A stretch of DNA of 64,000 nucleotides from Streptococcus oralis (lineage in GTDB: Bacteria; Bacillota; Bacilli; Lactobacillales; Streptococcaceae): positions 802,336-866,335 of the forward strand of contig NZ_KQ970759.1 in NCBI RefSeq assembly GCF_001579175.1, read 5' to 3'. Position numbers and translations under genes: made by a program. The notes beneath the pieces were generated by a model. It ran no database searches. It was not told where the DNA came from and saw only the letters and a list, made by a program, of their open reading frames with translations. Every line of letters starts with the position of its first letter. The stretch's first letter is position 1. Below are positions 9,475 through 18,551 of the stretch, piece after piece.

Positions 9475-9552
9475 ACACCCATTATAAAGGAAAGCGAGGA
9501 AAAATACCATCGGAAAGAGCTGAAAAACTTGGACTTGTCCCTATTTCTCCAT

Positions 9553-9584
9553 AAAAAGAAAAGGATCCTACGAATCCTTTTCTT
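9553..9584 (-). terminator. Terminator after the LPXTG repeat protein gene
   Basis: 11-bp inverted repeat aagaaaaggat / atccttttctt followed by TTTTTAT on the minus strand. Confidence 0.8.
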
Positions 9585-9602
9585 GTATCGATGTTAGGCA
9601 AT

Positions 9603-11912
9603 TTATTTGTTCAATCTTCTCTTTGCAAATGGTAGCAAACCAAGAAGGAGACCGATAAATCCGAGCGATGCGACTGCTGAGGTGTCTTGGCTTCCAGTAT
9701 TTGGAAGGAGCTGCTCATCCGTTGCTGCAGGAGCTTTGTAGGTACGATCTTGTTTCGTACCGAGAGTAGAATTTGTAGCCAAAGGAACCGCACTGCCAGT
9801 ATATTCTGGAACTTCGTTTACTGCTGGTTCAATCTTTTCAGCGTAGGCTGGAATATTGGCTACTGCTGGAGCACCGCTTTCTGCATAAACTGGAACATTC
9901 GCTACTGCTGGAGCACCGCTTTCTGCATAGACTTGGAGTTCATTTACTGCAGCTTCTACCGCGTTTACACCTTGCTTGTATTCTGGCAATTCTGTAGTCG
10001 CAGCTTCAACTGCATTCACTCCACCTTTAAAGTCTTCAATTTCAAGAACAGCTGACATGACACTACTTAGAGTCTTAATGGCATCTTCATAGTCTGCCAA
10101 TGCTTGTTGCAATTCATTTACTTGATCATTTTCAACACCATTCATTTTTGAAATAGAGATTTGTTCTTTAATTTTAATAACTTTTTTCTCTAATTTCAAA
10201 AGTTCTTGTTTCTTGGTATTTGTTTCTGGACGCTTAGCCTCCTCTGCCTTCCTAGCTTCCTCTGCTTTCTTAGCTTCTTCAGCCTTCCTAGCTTCCTCTG
10301 CCTTCCTAGCTTCCTCTGCTTTCTTAGCTTCTTCTGCTTTCTTAGCTTCTTCTGCTTTCTTAGCTTCTTCTGCCTTCTTAGCTTCTTCTGCTTTCTTAGC
10401 TTCTTCCTCTTTCTTAGCTTCCTCGGCTGCTTCCTTGTCCGCTGCAGCGAGTGTAGCTTGGTCTTGGCTAGAAAGTTGTGATTGAGTCTTCGCTTCAGCT
10501 GGGGTTACCTGATCGCTTTCCTCTACCAAGAAGTCAGCTAACAAGTCTGACGCTTCGATATCGCCATCTTCAACGGCTTTCAAGATAGCGTCCTTGCCAA
10601 TCACTTCTTTAGCTGCCTTAATCGCAGCTTCTTTGTCAGTAATAGAGGCGTCCTTGTTGATGTCTTCGATTGTTGATTGTTCGATACCCTCAAGGGTTGC
10701 CAACAATTCGCTGTGGGCTTTGGCTTCTGCCGCCTTCTTAGCTTCTTCCTCTTTCTTGGTTTCCTCGGCAGCTTCCTTGTCCGCTGCAGCGAGTGTAGCT
10801 TGGTCTTGGCTAGAAAGTTGAGAATGAGTCTTCGCTTCAGCTGGGATTACCTGATCGCTTTCCTCTGCCAAGAAGTCAGCTAACAAGTCTGACGCTTCGA
10901 TATCGCCTTCTTCAATGGCTTTCAAGATGGCGTCCTTGCCAATCACTTCTTTAGCTGCCTTAATCGCAACTTCTTTGTCAGTAATAGAGGCGTCCTTGTT
11001 GATGTCTTCGATTGTCTCGTGTTCAATTTTGTCTAAGGTAGCAAGTAAATCTGAACGAGTTTTGGCTGCGTCAACTTGAGCCTCTTTATCAGCTTCATCT
11101 AACTTAGCTTGGTCTTCATCTGTGAATTCTGATACAGGTTCTGCAACAGTCTTGTGCTCGGTCATGTCTGCAGGCCAATCAACAATCACATCCCCGACCT
11201 CCAGCTCCTCATCTGCGATAGCCTTCAAAAGATCTTCTTTACCAATCTCTTCTTTGGCTTCTTTGATAGCCGTTTCTTTATTGGTGATTGAAGCGTCTTT
11301 TTTAATATCTTCAATTACAGCATTTTCAAGAGATTCTAGGGCTTGAACCAGAGCATCCGTCGCTTGAGAAACTTGTTCTTTGGCATCTTTTTCAGCTTGG
11401 TCTAGTAGGGTTTTCTCCTCAGTAGATAATTTTTTATTAGTTTGAACTTCAGGATCTGTTACCACAGTCTTATCTTCTGCACCTTCTGGCAATTCAGCGA
11501 TGATATTATCTAAGCTGAGCTCTCCAGACTCAAGAGTATCTGAAATATACATCTTACCAATATATTCCTTCACAGCTTCAGCTGCATCCTCTTTGTCCTC
11601 AATCGCTTCCTTATCCTCAATATCACTAATAGCCTGTTCCTCAAGTTCATCCAAAGCCTGCATCAACTCTTCTTTGGTCATCTTAGCTGGATTTGCCGCA
11701 CCAGGATTAGCTGGACTAGCGTTTTCTGATCCCTTTTCAGTTTGAGCACCGCTCTCCCCTTCTGTTCCAGCTTGTGGTTGTGCAGGAGCAACCGCCTGCT
11801 CTTCTGCTTTCCCTTCATCTGCCTTGACTACTGAAGGCTGTGAAACGAAAACACCAGCTCCCAAAACAGCTGCACTTGCTAAACTTCTTAAAATTACTTT
11901 TTTCTTGTCCAT
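9603..11912 (-). CDS. LPXTG-anchored repetitive coiled-coil surface protein
   Basis: 769 residues. Order: signal peptide (1-31, cut likely after VVKA), an alanine/proline/glutamate-rich segment, then four degenerate repeats of about 100-115 residues from residue 75 to about 490. Repeats 3 and 4 are nearly identical (TIEDINKDASITDKE, AIKAAKEVIGKDAILKA, GDIEASDLLADFL, TLAAADKEAAEE). Next come about ten KKAEEA/RKAEEA hexapeptides, a helical segment, two NAVEAA units, two YAESGAPAVAN units, a wall region, LPNTG near residue 736, a membrane helix and the tail KRRLNK. Coiled-coil architecture recalls PspC/PspA-type proteins, but I do not recognise the repeat domain. Probably an adhesin or immune-interaction protein; the function is inferred only from the layout. 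A TTGACG lies upstream, without a convincing -10. Confidence 0.85.
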   Translation of the reverse strand: MDKKKVILRSLASAAVLGAGVFVSQPSVVKADEGKAEEQAVAPAQPQAGTEGESGAQTEKGSENASPANPGAANPAKMTKEELMQALDELEEQAISDIEDKEAIEDKEDAAEAVKEYIGKMYISDTLESGELSLDNIIAELPEGAEDKTVVTDPEVQTNKKLSTEEKTLLDQAEKDAKEQVSQATDALVQALESLENAVIEDIKKDASITNKETAIKEAKEEIGKEDLLKAIADEELEVGDVIVDWPADMTEHKTVAEPVSEFTDEDQAKLDEADKEAQVDAAKTRSDLLATLDKIEHETIEDINKDASITDKEVAIKAAKEVIGKDAILKAIEEGDIEASDLLADFLAEESDQVIPAEAKTHSQLSSQDQATLAAADKEAAEETKKEEEAKKAAEAKAHSELLATLEGIEQSTIEDINKDASITDKEAAIKAAKEVIGKDAILKAVEDGDIEASDLLADFLVEESDQVTPAEAKTQSQLSSQDQATLAAADKEAAEEAKKEEEAKKAEEAKKAEEAKKAEEAKKAEEAKKAEEARKAEEARKAEEAKKAEEARKAEEAKRPETNTKKQELLKLEKKVIKIKEQISISKMNGVENDQVNELQQALADYEDAIKTLSSVMSAVLEIEDFKGGVNAVEAATTELPEYKQGVNAVEAAVNELQVYAESGAPAVANVPVYAESGAPAVANIPAYAEKIEPAVNEVPEYTGSAVPLATNSTLGTKQDRTYKAPAATDEQLLPNTGSQDTSAVASLGFIGLLLGLLPFAKRRLNK
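10233..10410 (-). repeat. 18-bp tandem repeats encoding KKAEEA/RKAEEA
   Basis: About ten near-identical 18-base units (plus strand gcttcttctgctttctta and close variants) inside the LPXTG gene. Such an array expands and contracts by slippage, changing the stalk length in 6-residue steps without shifting frame. Confidence 0.85.
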
Positions 11913-12027
11913 TAGACAATGCCCCTTTATAGTTTTTAATGTTGTTATGTTATACTATTCAAAGAACGTCAACTAATTCGATATCCATTTTAAAATTTTA
12001 TCAACAAGAAGAAAGCTTGTATAATGT

Positions 12028-13149
12028 TTAAGAAACACTTCCTATTCTTACCCCATCACTGTCTAGTTTGTAGCCATCAATAATCGTATTAACAGCTAAG
12101 GCTCCCGAAGCATCGACATAGTAATGTTTACCCGAGACTTGGAACCATTGACTAGCTTTCATCCGACCAGATTCCTCTAAGTAATACCAAGTTCCCTTGT
12201 CTTTAAGCCAGCCCGTCTGCATCTCACCCGAAGCCTTTAGATAATACCAGTGAGAGTCATCCTTAATCCAGCCAGTTGACATGGCCCCACTTTCTTTTAA
12301 ATGATACCAATTGCCATTAACTTTTTTCCATCCTGTCGCTAGCTTACCATTCTCTCGGTAATACCAACTCCCTCCTTCTTTTTTCCAGCCTTTCACTGTA
12401 TTGATTAACTCTGCATACTGCACATATCTTCTAGCACCACTGTAGGATAGATAGCCGAGCCATTTATGCCCATCTTTTTCAAGGATCTGATCGTAATGCA
12501 CACTTTCCCCAGAGTAGTAATAATCAATGACTTGTCCTTCGTTTGATGGTTGATTCCTAATTGGTATTTTTCTTGTGAAGATCATGGTCCCACTTGACGA
12601 AAATTCTAACCCGCGAGCTCCATCGCTAACTCCACGACTTGAGGACAAATCCCTGAAATGAATAAACCCTGTCATGGTGTTAGCTTTAACTATTCGACGG
12701 TTATACCTCTCTCGAACTCCATAGTTATACTCTTCAATCTCAATTGTATCCCCTGATACATTTGATACCCAGGCCACGTGCCCATAATAACCTTCTGTCG
12801 ACCAGGCAATAGCCCCAACTTCTGGCTTAGTATCCACACGATAACCTTCACGACGAGCACGATGCCCCCATTCATTCGCATTTCCATAGGCAGGAGGAAT
12901 CTCAAAACCATTTACACTACTCAAACGAAAGGCCGCAAAAGACGTACACTGGCGAGAATACATCCGCCACTGATCGATTTCAACACTGCCATTTTTGTAG
13001 TGAAGTGGATAGTCATCTCCACGCGCTACACTGTCAGCCTGAACCGATTCCCCACCAAACAAAAAAGTGCTTGTAACTAGCAATGTAGACAGCACTACAC
13101 CAAATTGAGTAGATCTACTCTTCTTGACTCCCGATATTAAAAACGTCAT
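12028..13149 (-). CDS. cbpD: CbpD-like choline-binding murein hydrolase
   Basis: 373 residues: signal peptide ending near VQAD, CHAP amidase/endopeptidase domain (catalytic Cys in YSRQCTSFAAF, His in YYGHVAWVSN), an SH3b region (residues about 185-255, VHYDQILEKDGHKWL, RRYVQ), then four choline-binding repeats of the GWxxxxGxWYYLxxxGxMxT type and a final GYKLDSDGVRIG. This is the layout of the pneumococcal fratricide protein CbpD, secreted by competent cells to lyse non-competent relatives. The N-terminus differs from the pneumococcal one. A degenerate com-box lies 47 bases upstream, supporting late-competence control by ComX. The choline-binding repeats imply phosphocholine teichoic acids. 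Confidence 0.92.
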   Translation of the reverse strand: MTFLISGVKKSRSTQFGVVLSTLLVTSTFLFGGESVQADSVARGDDYPLHYKNGSVEIDQWRMYSRQCTSFAAFRLSSVNGFEIPPAYGNANEWGHRARREGYRVDTKPEVGAIAWSTEGYYGHVAWVSNVSGDTIEIEEYNYGVRERYNRRIVKANTMTGFIHFRDLSSSRGVSDGARGLEFSSSGTMIFTRKIPIRNQPSNEGQVIDYYYSGESVHYDQILEKDGHKWLGYLSYSGARRYVQYAELINTVKGWKKEGGSWYYRENGKLATGWKKVNGNWYHLKESGAMSTGWIKDDSHWYYLKASGEMQTGWLKDKGTWYYLEESGRMKASQWFQVSGKHYYVDASGALAVNTIIDGYKLDSDGVRIGSVS

Positions 13150-13195
13150 TCATTCTCCTTTACAAAGTTTTCTACGAGGTATCCCTCCTTTATAC

Positions 13196-13210
13196 TATTC
13201 GGGAGAAAAA
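13196..13210 (-). promoter_or_regulatory. Degenerate com-box (ComX promoter) of cbpD
   Basis: Minus strand TTTTTCTCCCGAATA: a T run followed by CCCGAATA, matching TACGAATA at six of eight positions. It lies next to the veg terminator, whose T tract provides the upstream T run. Confidence 0.55.
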
Positions 13211-13211
13211 G

Positions 13212-13234
13212 AAAAAAGTGAGCAAAGCTCACTT
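13212..13234 (-). terminator. Terminator after veg
   Basis: Perfect 8-bp stem aagtgagc / gctcactt with an AAA loop, followed by TTTTTTCTTTTT on the minus strand. Confidence 0.85.
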
Positions 13235-13238
13235 CGTT

Positions 13239-13511
13239 TTATTCTTGGTCTAGATAATGAATCAAATTCTTCTCTGTTAAGATATCTGAATAAGTGAAGG
13301 ATTCCACATAGACATTGGCTTGTTTGTCTCCCTCAACATCCCCAAATTCAACGATAAATAAAGATGGATAAACCTCAATTAGCTTACCCAATCTATTTTT
13401 TTGGCGCTTACGGCCATTCTCCAAAGTCATTTCAACGACTTGTCCCTCATGTGCCTTGATTTCTTCTTTGATTTTTTTCATCTTGGCTACATCTGTAAAT
13501 GCATCTGACAT
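13239..13511 (-). CDS. veg: Veg family protein
   Basis: 90-residue protein of the Veg family (DUF1021), with the conserved core GQVVEMTLENGRKR and a small beta-barrel-like segment IEVYPSLFIVEF. In Bacillus subtilis Veg influences biofilm matrix genes; its role in streptococci is unclear. It lies one base after dnaC on the same strand and ends in a clear terminator, so it is probably the last gene of the rplI-dnaC unit. Confidence 0.88.
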   Translation of the reverse strand: MSDAFTDVAKMKKIKEEIKAHEGQVVEMTLENGRKRQKNRLGKLIEVYPSLFIVEFGDVEGDKQANVYVESFTYSDILTEKNLIHYLDQE

Positions 13512-13512
13512 C

Positions 13513-14865
13513 TTATGCCTCCCTCTTTGAGATACTTGAAAATTTATTGTATTCTTTTTGGAAAATCAATTCCACCGTTCCACGAGCCCCACTACGGTTT
13601 TTCTCGATAATAACCTCAACCTTGTTATTTGGAATTCCTTCCTCTTCTTCACCCGCACGATCGTAATAGTCGTCACGGTATAGAAAGGCTACGATATCCG
13701 CATCCTGCTCGATAGAACCCGATTCACGAATATCAGACAAGACTGGTCTCTTATCCTGACGCTGTTCCACTCCACGAGATAACTGACTAAGAGCAATGAC
13801 TGGAACTTTTAGCTCCTTAGCTAGAATTTTCAACTGACGAGAAATTTCAGAGACTTCTTGTTGACGGTTCTCACGACCAGTACCTGTGATAAGCTGTAGG
13901 TAGTCGATCAAAATCAAGCCTAGATTGCCTGTTTCTTGAGCCAATTTGCGTGAGCGCGAACGAATTTCCGTAATTCGAATCCCTGGCGTATCATCGATAT
14001 AGATACTCGCGTTGGCTAGGTTCCCTTGAGCAATGGTATACTTTTGCCATTCCTCATCAGTCAATTGACCCGTTCGGATAGAATGGGACTCCACCAAGCC
14101 TTCTGCCGCCAACATACGGTCTACTAGACTTTCCGCACCCATTTCCAGTGAAAAGATAGCAACCGTCTTATCCAACTTGGTACCGATGTTCTGAGCAATA
14201 TTTAAGGCAAAGGCTGTCTTACCAACCGCTGGACGCGCCGCTAGGATAATCAGCTCCTCCTCGTGGAGACCTGTCGTCATATGGTCCAAATCACGATAGC
14301 CTGTAGCAATACCTGTGATATCCGTTGTTTGTTGTGACCGAACTTCTAGGTTCCCAAAGTTGATATTCAGAATATCTCGAATATTCTTGAAACCACTACG
14401 ATTGGCGTTTTCACTGACATCAATGAGTCCCTTTTCTGCTTGAGCGATGATTTCATCTGCAGGCTTAGAAGCCTCATAAGCTTGGTTGACAGACTCTGTC
14501 AATTTGAAAATCAAGCGACGAAGTATAGCCTTTTCGGCAACAATTTTAGCATAATACTCCGCATTAGCTGAAGTTGGTACTGAGTTGACAATTTCAACAA
14601 GATAGGACAAGCCACCAATATTTTGCAGATCGCCTTGGCTATCCAAAATTGTCCGAACTGTTGTCGCATCAATCGCTTCTCCACGATCCGACAAGTCTAC
14701 CATCGCTTGGAAAATCAACCGATGAGCATACTTAAAGAAGTCGCGAGAATCAATGTATTCTCGGACAAAAACGAGCTTACTCTCATCTATAAAAATAGCC
14801 CCCAGAACAGATTGTTCTGCTAAAATATCCTGAGGTTGAACTCGCAGTTCCTCTACTTCTGCCAT
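13513..14865 (-). CDS. dnaC: Replicative DNA helicase DnaC (DnaB family)
   Basis: 450 residues, hexameric replicative helicase. N-terminal DnaB domain (QSVLGAIFIDESKL), linker, then the RecA-like domain with Walker A AARPAVGKTAFALN (about 205-218), Walker B LILIDYLQLI, SRQLKILAKEL and the arginine finger region EKNRSGARGT. The product is named DnaC in streptococci and equals E. coli DnaB. It lies downstream of rplI with a 43-base gap, the common Firmicute order. Confidence 0.95.
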   Translation of the reverse strand: MAEVEELRVQPQDILAEQSVLGAIFIDESKLVFVREYIDSRDFFKYAHRLIFQAMVDLSDRGEAIDATTVRTILDSQGDLQNIGGLSYLVEIVNSVPTSANAEYYAKIVAEKAILRRLIFKLTESVNQAYEASKPADEIIAQAEKGLIDVSENANRSGFKNIRDILNINFGNLEVRSQQTTDITGIATGYRDLDHMTTGLHEEELIILAARPAVGKTAFALNIAQNIGTKLDKTVAIFSLEMGAESLVDRMLAAEGLVESHSIRTGQLTDEEWQKYTIAQGNLANASIYIDDTPGIRITEIRSRSRKLAQETGNLGLILIDYLQLITGTGRENRQQEVSEISRQLKILAKELKVPVIALSQLSRGVEQRQDKRPVLSDIRESGSIEQDADIVAFLYRDDYYDRAGEEEEGIPNNKVEVIIEKNRSGARGTVELIFQKEYNKFSSISKREA

Positions 14866-14908
14866 CCGACTTTCCTTCCTTTTACAATCTTGTCAAGAAG
14901 TTGTAAAC

Positions 14909-15361
14909 TTAACCTTCTTTTACACGAAGATTGATGACACTTGTAACATCTTGATAGATCTTCACTGGTACATCAATCAAACCTACTGCTCGAATTGGTG
15001 CTTGCACTTGAATATTGCGTTTGTCAATCTTGATACCAAATTGCTTTTGCAATTCTTCTGCAATTTTCTTGTTAGTGATGGAACCAAATGTACGGCCATC
15101 TGGTCCAACCTTTTCAACAAACTCTACAACTGTTTCTTCTGCTTCAAGCTTAGCCTTGATGGCTTTTGCTTCAGCAATCATCTCTGCATGAGCTTTTTCT
15201 TCAGATTTTTGTTTTCCCCGCAACTCACCCACTGCTTGAGCAGTCGCTTCCTTGGCCAAATTCTTTTTAATCAGGAAGTTTTGAGCGTAGCCAGTTGGCA
15301 CTTCCTTGATTTCGCCTTTTTTCCCTTTTCCTTTGACATCTGCTAAAAAGATTACTTTCAT
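14909..15361 (-). CDS. rplI: 50S ribosomal protein L9
   Basis: 150 residues with the L9 N-terminal signature [21 protein letters not shown] and NFLIKKNLA, a long connecting helix and the C-terminal domain ([31 protein letters not shown]). Full length. Its start overlaps the end of gdpP by four bases, so the two genes are translationally coupled. Confidence 0.97.
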   Translation of the reverse strand: MKVIFLADVKGKGKKGEIKEVPTGYAQNFLIKKNLAKEATAQAVGELRGKQKSEEKAHAEMIAEAKAIKAKLEAEETVVEFVEKVGPDGRTFGSITNKKIAEELQKQFGIKIDKRNIQVQAPIRAVGLIDVPVKIYQDVTSVINLRVKEG

Positions 15362-17331
15362 TCTTCTTTCTCCTTTTCCTTTTGTTCATCCAAGACAAGT
15401 TGAGTCAATTTTTCTCCTGCTTCTGACAGACTCATATTCTCGATTTGCGCAGCAGCTAGATTAAAGTGACCACCGCCACCCAACTCTTCCATAATGCGTT
15501 GCACATTGATTTTACTGCGACTTCGAGCCGAGATTGAGATAAATCCTTGTGTATTTTTTGCTAGAACGAAGCTGGCTTCAATACCAGACATAGCTAACAT
15601 AGCATCGGCAGCCTTACTGATAACAACTGTGTCATAAGCGGTTGAGTCCTTAGCTTGGGCAATCAAGATATCTGAACCTAGCTTATGACCTTGTAAAATG
15701 AGTTCATTTACCTCACGGTATTCTTCAAAATCTGTCGCAGCAATCTCCTGAATCGCGATGCTGTCGCTTCCACGTGTTCGAAGGTAGCTAGCCACATCAA
15801 AAGTTCGACTCGTTACTCGAGACGTAAAGTTTTTGGTATCCAGCATCATACCAGCCATCAAAACACTGGCCTGCATACGACTTAAACGATTTTTCTTAGA
15901 ATTTTGGAACTGAATCAATTCTGTGACCAACTCACTCGCACTACTTGCTCCACTTTCGATATAGGTGATGACAGCATTCTCTGGGAAATCCTGATCACGT
16001 CGATGATGGTCAATGACAATGGTTTGCGTGAATAAATCATAAAAACCTTTGGACAAGGTCAAAGCTGTCTTCGAATGATCTACTAGAATCAACAAAGAGC
16101 GCTTTGTAACTAGCCTCATCGCATCAGACAGAGGCAAGAGCTTGGTGACACCTTCTTTTTCCAAGAAGTTGATAGCCCGCTCGATATCTGGCGACATTTG
16201 ATCTGCATCGTAGACTGCGTAACTGTCTTCTGTAATATTGCTCGCAAACAACTGCATACCAACCGCTGAGCCCAAAGCATCCATATCTAGATTCTTGTGA
16301 CCGACTACAAAGACTTGATCTACACTTCGAATTTTATCTGAAATAGCTGTCATCATGGCTCTGGTACGTGTTCTTGTTCTCTTAACAGAGGCTGCGGAAC
16401 CACCACCAAAATAGATTGGGTTCTTGGTTTCATCATTTTCCTTGACAACCACCTGATCACCACCACGAACCTCGGCTAGGTTCAAGTTTAGAAGAGCAAC
16501 TTTTCCTATCTCATCATGATTTCCATCACCATAAGAAAATCCCATACTTAAAGTCAAGGGCAATTGTCTCTGTTTCGACTCTTCGCGGAAAACATCAATG
16601 ACAGAGAACTTATCATTCATCAATTCCTCAAGCACGGTATAATCAGTAAATAGATAAAATCGATCCATCCCCACGCGCCGAGAAAACATGGCATACTTCT
16701 CCGTAAACTCCGATACAAAGTTGGCCACAAAACTATTGATATGACTGATATCCGAGTCAGAAGTCGCATCTTCTAAATCATCGTAGTTATCGACCGAGAT
16801 GACTCCAATCACTGGTCGACTCGTTACCAACTCGACAGTTGCTTCGTATTCCCCTGAAACGTCAAAGAAATACAGGACACCCGAAGCCTTGTCCATATGA
16901 ACGGCATAGCGTGTTTCCCCCAAGGTGGCGTAAGAACCAGGGTTCCCCACCGAAGCTTTGATGATGGTTTGAATCAATTCGACATCAATTTCGCCTTCTT
17001 CAGTAGTCAAAATCAACTCAGCATAAGGATTCAACCACTCCACTTCGCCACTGGATAAATCTAACTTCAGAACACCAACCGGCATTTGTTCGAGCAGCGT
17101 GTTTAAGCTATCTTCAGCTTGATGATTTACGTATTGGATTTGTTCAATTTCGCTCTTTTCATACTGTTTTTTTTGCCAGATAAATAAAAGCAGATAAAGA
17201 AGTACAAATAAAAACAAGACACTGATTGTTACAACATTATTTTGTGAAAAAATAATCAGCATTGTTAAGATTCCGAAAGTTGCAAGCCCTAGTAGAATCG
17301 CAGAATTCGGAGTTAAATTATTTTTTTTCAT
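15358..17331 (-). CDS. gdpP: GdpP-type cyclic-di-AMP phosphodiesterase
   Basis: About 657 residues. Two N-terminal membrane helices ([20 protein letters not shown], then [17 protein letters not shown]), a PAS-like domain ([17 protein letters not shown]), a degenerate GGDEF domain, then DHH ([26 protein letters not shown]) and DHHA1 ([12 protein letters not shown]). It hydrolyses c-di-AMP and so affects osmotic, potassium and cell-wall homeostasis. An upstream ATG at 17349 is possible, but AGAGG lies six bases before the ATG at 17331 (MKKNNL), which is preferred. It is coupled to rplI downstream. Confidence 0.93.
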   Translation of the reverse strand: MKKNNLTPNSAILLGLATFGILTMLIIFSQNNVVTISVLFLFVLLYLLLFIWQKKQYEKSEIEQIQYVNHQAEDSLNTLLEQMPVGVLKLDLSSGEVEWLNPYAELILTTEEGEIDVELIQTIIKASVGNPGSYATLGETRYAVHMDKASGVLYFFDVSGEYEATVELVTSRPVIGVISVDNYDDLEDATSDSDISHINSFVANFVSEFTEKYAMFSRRVGMDRFYLFTDYTVLEELMNDKFSVIDVFREESKQRQLPLTLSMGFSYGDGNHDEIGKVALLNLNLAEVRGGDQVVVKENDETKNPIYFGGGSAASVKRTRTRTRAMMTAISDKIRSVDQVFVVGHKNLDMDALGSAVGMQLFASNITEDSYAVYDADQMSPDIERAINFLEKEGVTKLLPLSDAMRLVTKRSLLILVDHSKTALTLSKGFYDLFTQTIVIDHHRRDQDFPENAVITYIESGASSASELVTELIQFQNSKKNRLSRMQASVLMAGMMLDTKNFTSRVTSRTFDVASYLRTRGSDSIAIQEIAATDFEEYREVNELILQGHKLGSDILIAQAKDSTAYDTVVISKAADAMLAMSGIEASFVLAKNTQGFISISARSRSKINVQRIMEELGGGGHFNLAAAQIENMSLSEAGEKLTQLVLDEQKEKEKEE

Positions 17332-17439
17332 TCTAAACCTCTTGCGCATTATTATATCACAAATGCCCTTAAAAAGCGACCTTTAAAGAGAAAGCACTGC
17401 TTTTATTATAGCAAGATGCTCTTAAAGAAACCATACATA

Positions 17440-17472
17440 AAAAAGGAGAGCAAATGCCTCGCTCTCCTTTTT
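17440..17472 (-). terminator. Terminator closing the LysR-acyl-CoA-FabK unit
   Basis: 12-bp inverted repeat aaaaaggagagc / gctctccttttt, 9-base loop, T run on the minus strand. It separates the acyl-CoA block from gdpP. Confidence 0.85.
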
Positions 17473-17506
17473 CCACATCAGTGCAGAATCTTCCGCCTAG
17501 ATTACA

Positions 17507-18445
17507 TTATTCACCTAATTCTAGTCGAATGTCTTGTAGGCGCTCTTGCGCCTGTTTCACAATTGATTCTAAAATAGCCTTACATGGTTTGATGTCTTTC
17601 ACCAAACCCGCAATTTGTCCGCTCATCATTGAACCATGAACTGTATCACCTTCATAGACAGCCTTAGATAGGGAACCGATCGTAATTTCTTCCAGTTCCT
17701 CTCGATTTGTACCTTTCTGCTCTAATTCAATGTAATGATCCGTCATCTCATTGCGAATACAACGAACTGGCGCTCCCGCGATGCGACCTGTAACTGCAGT
17801 CGCTGTATCACTTGCCGCCAAAATAGCTTCTTTATAGGCTGGAGAAATTGGACATTCTTCTGAAGCAAGAAAAACTGTTCCCATTTGAACACCTTGTGCA
17901 CCTAGGGCAATCGCAGCAGCAAGTCCACGACCATCTGCCACACCTCCTGCAGCAATGACTGGAATCGTTACCGCATCAACGATTTGTGGGATAAGAGCCA
18001 TTGTATTGGTCTCTCCAATATGGCCACCAGCTTCTGAACCTTCAGCGATTACAGCATCAACTCCCAATTCTTGCATCTTTTGAGCATGCTTGACACTGGC
18101 AATAACTGGAATAACCTTGATTCCTGCTTCTTTCAAGTAAGGCATGATATGCTTAGGAGTTCCTGCACCTGTAGTTACCACTGGAACCTTTTCTTCGATG
18201 ATAACAGTCACAATATCCTTGATATTTTTCATCATCAACATGATGTTGACACCAAAAGGCTTATCTGTCAACTTTCTCAGTTCACGAATTTCTTCTCGCA
18301 ACTGTTCTCCGGTCATACCACCCGAAGCGATAATTCCCAGACCTCCAGCCTCAGAAACAGCTGCTGCTAGTTGATAGTGCGAGATTTGAGCCATAGCCCC
18401 TTGGAAAATTGGATATTGAATCTGTAAAAGTTTTGTAATTGACAT
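17507..18445 (-). CDS. FabK-type enoyl reductase paralogue / nitronate monooxygenase-family flavoprotein
   Basis: 312 residues from MSITKLL at 18445, chosen for the AGGAGG nine bases upstream. TIM-barrel FMN protein: YPIFQGAMAQ, EAGGLGIIASGGM, KPFGVNIMLM, VVTTGAGTPKHI, the histidine motif AEGSEAGGHIG, PVIAAGGVADG, GVQMGTVF, GSMMSGQIAGLV. These motifs match FabK, the NADH-dependent enoyl-ACP reductase II of pneumococcus, more closely than generic nitronate monooxygenases. Streptococci have a housekeeping fabK in the fab operon, so this is probably a second copy. It is the last gene of LysR-ACAD-MBL-FabK. A role as an enoyl-CoA reductase is inference. Confidence 0.78.
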   Translation of the reverse strand: MSITKLLQIQYPIFQGAMAQISHYQLAAAVSEAGGLGIIASGGMTGEQLREEIRELRKLTDKPFGVNIMLMMKNIKDIVTVIIEEKVPVVTTGAGTPKHIMPYLKEAGIKVIPVIASVKHAQKMQELGVDAVIAEGSEAGGHIGETNTMALIPQIVDAVTIPVIAAGGVADGRGLAAAIALGAQGVQMGTVFLASEECPISPAYKEAILAASDTATAVTGRIAGAPVRCIRNEMTDHYIELEQKGTNREELEEITIGSLSKAVYEGDTVHGSMMSGQIAGLVKDIKPCKAILESIVKQAQERLQDIRLELGE

Positions 18446-18551
18446 ATGAGTCCTCCTTTTATTTTCTGTTGATTCTTGTTGGCAAATGGATGCATAGTGC
18501 ACCAATATCCCCGTCAACAAGAAAATGTTACATTTGTCTCCTCATATTCTG

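Noticed and set aside
10233-10410. Regularly spaced short repeats that could suggest a CRISPR array
   Set aside because: The units are contiguous 18-base tandem copies in a coding frame, with no spacers and no cas genes nearby.
10206-10485. Two overlapping plus-strand open frames of about 90 codons made almost only of Leu/Ser/Phe/Ala
   Set aside because: They are the reverse complement of the KKAEEA repeats in the LPXTG gene and have no start signals or family resemblance.
12000-12027. Intrinsic terminator of cbpD
   Set aside because: acaag ... cttgt can form a small stem, but it is short and lacks a convincing U run, so it was not listed.
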